DNA of 64,000 nucleotides, from NCBI GenBank assembly GCA_028281845.1, contig JANQJD010000002.1, forward strand, positions 62,001 to 126,000. Direction: 5' to 3'. Each line of letters starts with the position of its first letter. Positions within the stretch are counted from its first letter, which is position 1. Below the pieces are notes generated by a model. That model was not told the origin of the DNA and made no database searches. It saw only the letters and a list, made by a program, of their open reading frames with translations. Both the position numbers and the translations under genes were made by a program. Positions 60,046-64,000 of the stretch are shown piece after piece. This stretch comes from Rhodospirillales bacterium (GTDB taxonomy: Bacteria > Pseudomonadota > Alphaproteobacteria > Rhodospirillales > Rhodospirillaceae).

Positions 60046-60840
60046 ATGGCTGAACAGAATAGGGGGCCGCTCCCGCTCCTCCCCCTGGTTGCCAGAAGCT
60101 ATGCATTTGTTCTGACAGGATTGCGTCTGCTGCTGGCAGCCACGTGGCCGTGGATAGGCGTAGTTTATATTGCTGGACGGGCCGCTACTGGGGTCAGTAG
60201 CGGCCTGACAGTAGAGGACGAAGTGCCATCGGCTTTATGGATCCTCATTGTGACAAATCTCGTGGCGAGCAGCGCTGTCTCTGTGCTTTGTCACAGGATC
60301 ATTATCCTTGGCGAGTGGCCTGCCGGCTTACGTTCTGTCCACTTCGGTCGCCGCGAGTTCCATTACCTCTTAGCCCTCTTGGTGGTTGGTTTTGCCGTTG
60401 CTTGTATCATGCTCCTGTTGACAGGCCTGATGCGTGCCGTGGGGTTAGAGAGCAGAGGCGGAATCATCGGTGCCAGCGCTGTTGTTTTGGCTTCTCTCAC
60501 GAGTCTGGTCCTCTATGCTCGGGTGTCCCTTGCTTTTCCTGACCTGGCAGTCTCAGGTAACCGTCTGCCATTACACGTGTGGAGTGCAAGTCGTGGGCAG
60601 ACAGCGCGCATTATACTTGGTATGGCCTTATCCGGTATGCCTTCAGTCCTGATCGCACAGCAGCTGATAGTAGTTGTTGCTATCTTACAGGTAAAGGGCC
60701 TGACGAGCATTGCCATCTTTGTCGACATCTTCGGGCTTATCGTGACATTCATTGCTATAATGAGTAGCGCTGCCTTTCTCTCATTTACCTATCAGTGGCT
60801 TGTCCTGGGCAGGGCTTGGTCTTCCATGGGCAAGAAGTGA
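60046..60840 (+). CDS. Six-helix integral membrane protein of unknown function
   Basis: I do not recognise a specific family. The 264-residue protein has a strong ribosome-binding site and six likely membrane segments: about 18-42 (FVLTGLRLLLAATWPW), 63-85, 108-130 (YLLALLVVGFAVACIMLLL), 142-162, 190-215 and 225-250. Between helices 4 and 5, YARVSLAFPDLAVSGNRLPL followed by a Trp and SRGQTARIILG recalls the loop of YciC/DUF975-like and GPDP-membrane-domain proteins. That similarity is from memory and weak. Flanking genes (TrpD2-like, trpS) give no hint of role. Confidence 0.75.
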   Translation: MAEQNRGPLPLLPLVARSYAFVLTGLRLLLAATWPWIGVVYIAGRAATGVSSGLTVEDEVPSALWILIVTNLVASSAVSVLCHRIIILGEWPAGLRSVHFGRREFHYLLALLVVGFAVACIMLLLTGLMRAVGLESRGGIIGASAVVLASLTSLVLYARVSLAFPDLAVSGNRLPLHVWSASRGQTARIILGMALSGMPSVLIAQQLIVVVAILQVKGLTSIAIFVDIFGLIVTFIAIMSSAAFLSFTYQWLVLGRAWSSMGKK

Positions 60841-60923
60841 AGGCTGTACTGTATGGCAAAGTCGTGTGTCTGCGACACTCTCCGGTCTTCCTGTCTCATG
60901 GAAGAATCTGGTTTTTGGCTCAT

Positions 60924-61925
60924 CTATGAGACACGCAGAAAGCCGATGATGTCGTATACAGCGGCCAGGATAGGGCCTGCAAGAGTATCCGCACGTTGCG
61001 CCCCATGTCGCAGAATGGAGTCAATGTGATCTGGAGCGGCGAGTAGCCTTTTGACCTCAGCGGTCATCGGCGCGAGCACTGATACGGTGAGCTCAGTCAG
61101 ATCGTTCTTAAAGTCAGAGAATCTGCGACCGGCGTTGTGCGCCAGGGCTTTCTCTGGTGAGAGATCGGCGAGTGTCGCATAGAGTCCCAGCAGGTTGGCT
61201 GCTTCTGGCCTCTTTTGTAAGGCTGTCAGCGTATCCGGTAGAGGTGCCGAATCAGTCTTGGCCTTACGCACTTTTAAGGCAATGGTGTCAGCGTCGTCTG
61301 TCATGTTGATGCGCGCATAGTCCGACGGATCGGACTTACTCATTTTCTTGGAGCCATCACGCAGGCTCATAATACGAGTGGCTGGGTGCACGATGATTGG
61401 TTCTGGGATTGGAAAGAAATTTGTGCCAAAGATTTTATTGAACCGCTGTGCGATGTCACGTGTCAGTTCCAAGTGCTGCTTCTGATCTGCGCCCACAGGA
61501 ACGTGGGTAGCTCTGTACAGCAGAATGTCTGCTGCCATTAGCGTGGGATACGCATATAACCCTACTGAGGCGTTTTCGCGATCCTGGCCTGATTTTTCCT
61601 TAAATTGAGTCATACGGCTCAGCCAACCTAAACGTGCTATACAATTCAAGACCCAAGCGAGTTGGGCGTGCCCCGGGACAGCGCTTTGGCTAAACAGAAT
61701 GTTGCGTTCACTCTCAACACCAGCAGCCAGGAGACTCGCCGCTACACACCGCGTATTCTGACGGAGTGCGGCCGGGGCCTGTGACACGGTCACAGCATGC
61801 ATGTCCACAATACAAAACAAGCATGGATAGTCCTGCTGCAACTTGACCCAGTTGCGGATGGCTCCGAGATAGTTCCCCAAATGCAGGGTACCTGTGGGCT
61901 GTACACCAGAGAAAATACGTGCCAT
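60924..61925 (-). CDS. trpS: Tryptophanyl-tRNA synthetase
   Basis: Class I synthetase charging tRNA-Trp. The 333-residue protein starts [20 protein letters not shown], where HLGN is the HIGH motif. [40 protein letters not shown] and [20 protein letters not shown] form the active-site cleft. [15 protein letters not shown] carries the KMSKS loop. GAGG precedes the ATG at ideal distance. It is a single gene, transcribed away from the isochorismatase-like gene end. Confidence 0.97.
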   Translation of the reverse strand: MARIFSGVQPTGTLHLGNYLGAIRNWVKLQQDYPCLFCIVDMHAVTVSQAPAALRQNTRCVAASLLAAGVESERNILFSQSAVPGHAQLAWVLNCIARLGWLSRMTQFKEKSGQDRENASVGLYAYPTLMAADILLYRATHVPVGADQKQHLELTRDIAQRFNKIFGTNFFPIPEPIIVHPATRIMSLRDGSKKMSKSDPSDYARINMTDDADTIALKVRKAKTDSAPLPDTLTALQKRPEAANLLGLYATLADLSPEKALAHNAGRRFSDFKNDLTELTVSVLAPMTAEVKRLLAAPDHIDSILRHGAQRADTLAGPILAAVYDIIGFLRVS

Positions 61926-61979
61926 GGAAACCTCGTGTCTGCTGACAAACTGGACAAGTACTGCAGCGTCACACGGCGA

Positions 61980-62522
61980 TTATTTCACAAGCTGCTGCAC
62001 CTCCTTGAAGGCTGGATGGTTCTTACTGCCAAGCCATTCGAACAAAACCATTTCTGTGGTCACGACATGTACACCGCACATCACCATACGAGCAAGCGCT
62101 GCTCTTTCGGATTCTGGCCGCCGCGATGAGCAGGATTCTGCCACAACAAACACTTCAAAGCCATTTTCCCTCAGACCTAAGGCACTTTGGAGCACGCACA
62201 CGTGAGTCTCAATACCCGCCATGACCACTTGGCGGCGTCCGAAACTGCTTAGGCGCTTCATGATGCTCACATCAGAAGCACAATTAAAAGATGTTTTTTC
62301 TAGGCATGAGCCCTGTGGGGCGAGGGAACGCAGCTTGCCAACTGTCGGGCCGAGCCCTCTGATATACTGTTCAGAGACCACGATTGGACTGCCAAGAATG
62401 TTGGCGGCCTGTATGAGCGTGGCACAGCCGACGGTGACGGAGCGCGGTGAGTGTACGACAGGGATAAGGCGTTCCTGGACATCCACTATCAGGAGGCAGG
62501 AATCATTGGCAATCATCTGCAT
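61980..62522 (-). CDS. Isochorismatase-family cysteine hydrolase (YcaC-like)
   Basis: A 180-residue hydrolase of the isochorismatase superfamily with a probable Asp-Lys-Cys triad: Asp in CLLIVDVQERLIPVVHSPR, Lys in LEKTSFNCAS, and Cys in VVMAGIETHVCVLQSALGLR. SPIVVSEQYIRGLG is typical of the YcaC/ISOC1 branch rather than of nicotinamidase or true isochorismatase. The substrate is unknown. The ATG at 62522 is taken because the conserved domain begins there; AAGGAG is present at slightly long spacing. Confidence 0.88.
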   Translation of the reverse strand: MQMIANDSCLLIVDVQERLIPVVHSPRSVTVGCATLIQAANILGSPIVVSEQYIRGLGPTVGKLRSLAPQGSCLEKTSFNCASDVSIMKRLSSFGRRQVVMAGIETHVCVLQSALGLRENGFEVFVVAESCSSRRPESERAALARMVMCGVHVVTTEMVLFEWLGSKNHPAFKEVQQLVK

Positions 62523-62863
62523 TGAGTGTCTTCTCCTTTCCTTCAAAAGGATCATTAGGATCATTAACGCCGATCCCGCCCATGAACTGTAGGAACTGTA
62601 GAATGCTTATGGCCTCATGACTGACGCGCCAAAAAGAGTTTGGCACCCTGGGCGAGCCTCGCCCGCTAGGTAGGCCTGTGGCAAGGGAGGGCTGGCGGGG
62701 ATTGACAGAGTCGCAAGCCATCTGAGATGAGATTATATGAGATCATATCATATAGGTCTGCTATATAATCTGCATGCCTTGCAGATGCAGATGGTGGCGT
62801 AGCGTGGGGTGTTGCATGAGTCTTCCGTCTCTGGTGTTTTCTTGTTTTGTGCGTGTGTAGCCG
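62523..62863. promoter_or_regulatory. Divergent leader region with a possible promoter for the helicase gene
   Basis: No gene is seen in these 340 bp. A perfect TATAAT at 62764-62769 lies about 95 bp upstream of the helicase start, but no good -35 box is at the right spacing, so it is only a candidate. Small direct repeats (AGGATCATT, GGAACTGTA) occur near 62558-62600, and GAGAT-ATAT words near 62724-62755. Confidence 0.3.
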
Positions 62864-64000
62864 ATGAGTTTTTGCTCATTGGGCCTCGGCCCTGAAACCC
62901 TCAAGGCCATCGCTGCGGTTGGTTATACCACCCCAACACCCATCCAAGCACAGGCGATTCCAGTCGTCTGCATGGGTAAGGATGTGTTGGGAATCGCACA
63001 AACTGGTACGGGGAAGACAGCCTCTTTTACCCTGCCCATAATCGAGATTCTCGCGCAAGGGAGAACGCGGGCTCGCATGCCACGGGCGCTGATTCTAACG
63101 CCAACACGGGAACTTTCTGCACAGGTGGCAAAAAGTTTTGCCCGTTATGGGTGTTATCACAGCCTCAGTATGGCACTGCTCGTCGGTGGTGAGTCCGTCA
63201 CGGCCCAGATCAGACTGCTAGATCGCGGTGTGGATGTCTTGATCGCGACCCCAGGGCGCCTTTTGGATTTGTTTCAACGTGGACATGTTCTACTGTCTGA
63301 TGTTCGCATCCTAGTGATCGACGAAGCGGATCGCATGCTTGACATGGGATTCATTCCCGATGTGGAGCGCATCGTTACTCTGTTACCGCGCAGACGGCAA
63401 ACCCTGTTTTTCTCAGCTACCATGCCATCTGAAGTGAAGCGTCTGGCAGATCTTTTCCTGAACGAACCACGTGAAATTCACGCTGCACCGCTAGCACAAC
63501 CAATTAATAGTGTTTTAGAAGGTTTAGTTGTTATAGATTCCCATACGAAAGATGAAGTGTTGCGTTACTTTCTCCGTAAGCAAGAGGTAAGGAGTGCGTT
63601 TATCTTTTGCAACCGTAAGCGCGACATCTGTGTTCTACACCGCTCTCTCATCAAACATGGGTTCCCAGCTGGCATGCTGCATGGCGATCTGCTGCAATCG
63701 CTACGCACGGACACTCTGGAACAGTTTAGATCTGGAGAGATCTCTCTCCTCGTATGCTCTGACGTCGCTGCCCGCGGAATCGATATCACTGCGTTGTCAC
63801 ACGTTTTTAATTTTGATGTTCCTATTCATGCCGAAGACTATATCCATCGTATTGGCCGTACTGGAAGAGCTGGTATGAGTGGGCATGCTCTCACTATTGC
63901 TGAGCCTGAGGACAGCCATTATGTGGTTGCCATTGAGAAATTAATCGGACATCAGATTCCACGTGTCATGGTAGAGGACATAGATATAGAGGAAGTGGAG
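62864..64000 (+). CDS. DEAD-box ATP-dependent RNA helicase (partial, runs off window)
   Basis: The frame is open from an ATG at 62864 to the window end (379 codons). All helicase motifs are visible: TPTPIQAQAIPVV (Q), IAQTGTGKTASFTLP (I), LTPTRELSAQVAK (Ia), ATPGRLLDLF (Ib), VIDEADRMLDMGF (II), LFFSATMPSEVK (III), FIFCNRKRD (IV), VCSDVAARGIDI (V) and HRIGRTGRAG (VI). The pattern fits the RhlE group used in cold adaptation, ribosome assembly and mRNA turnover. The C-terminal extension is outside. Codons at 63480-63540 are AT-rich. Confidence 0.94.
   Translation, partial: MSFCSLGLGPETLKAIAAVGYTTPTPIQAQAIPVVCMGKDVLGIAQTGTGKTASFTLPIIEILAQGRTRARMPRALILTPTRELSAQVAKSFARYGCYHSLSMALLVGGESVTAQIRLLDRGVDVLIATPGRLLDLFQRGHVLLSDVRILVIDEADRMLDMGFIPDVERIVTLLPRRRQTLFFSATMPSEVKRLADLFLNEPREIHAAPLAQPINSVLEGLVVIDSHTKDEVLRYFLRKQEVRSAFIFCNRKRDICVLHRSLIKHGFPAGMLHGDLLQSLRTDTLEQFRSGEISLLVCSDVAARGIDITALSHVFNFDVPIHAEDYIHRIGRTGRAGMSGHALTIAEPEDSHYVVAIEKLIGHQIPRVMVEDIDIEEVE

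Overview
This window looks like a chromosome segment of an alphaproteobacterium, most likely of the Rhodospirillales/Acetobacteraceae type. The evidence is a C4-pathway 5-aminolevulinate synthase (hemA), aerobic-route cobalamin genes (cobI, cobJ, cobB, cobQ, cobO), hopanoid genes (hpnG, hpnH), malyl-CoA lyase paralogs, a DUF815 ATPase beside yajC, and hslV-hslU near hisB-hisH. I could not place it to genus. Base composition is intermediate overall but very uneven. Coding density is low for a bacterium, intergenic gaps are long, two genes are clearly decaying, and short tandem duplications are common. This fits a lineage in early to middle genome erosion, such as a host-restricted symbiont, although no host-interaction gene is seen.

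Layout. 0-6 kb: two malyl-CoA lyase family genes, an unrecognised secreted protein coupled to hemB, metY, a periplasmic copper chaperone and yqgE, all on the minus strand. 6-10 kb: dsbD, then a wrecked M32 carboxypeptidase gene. 10-15 kb: cobO-cobQ facing dedA, purE-purK and rpsD. 15-23 kb: lepA, a broken Nudix gene, hemA overlapping gyrB tail to tail, and aatA. 23-30 kb: hrcA-grpE, kdsB, mlaA, a nicotinate phosphoribosyltransferase, an orphan NarL-type regulator and tRNA-Lys(CTT). 30-38 kb: the cell-shape cluster mreB-mreC-mreD-mrdA-rodA, then leuA. 38-41 kb: yggT, folD, hisF, hisE and a HIT protein. 41-47 kb: yajC-secD (no secF beside it), a DUF815 ATPase, truA and an acyl-CoA dehydrogenase. 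47-52 kb: cobI and a CbiG/CobE-CobJ fusion running into hisH-hisB. 52-55 kb: an XRE regulator, hslV-hslU-rlmE. 55-64 kb: hpnG and hpnH converging, cobB, a TrpD2-like gene, a membrane protein, trpS, an isochorismatase-like hydrolase and the first part of a DEAD-box helicase.

Most genes are housekeeping: haem, histidine, purine, leucine, folate, cobalamin, envelope and protein quality control. No CRISPR array, prophage, insertion sequence, toxin cluster or obvious new defence system was found. The most unusual features concern genome structure: (1) AT-rich islands of about 60-200 bp inside otherwise GC-balanced genes; (2) perfect tandem duplications of 10-25 bp, three of which duplicate translation start regions (hisF, hisE, hslV); (3) a histidine operon split so that one inversion of about 10.3 kb would restore the usual order, with hisA missing from the junction; (4) convergent gene pairs overlapping by 12, 26 and 51 bp in a genome that otherwise has spare intergenic DNA.
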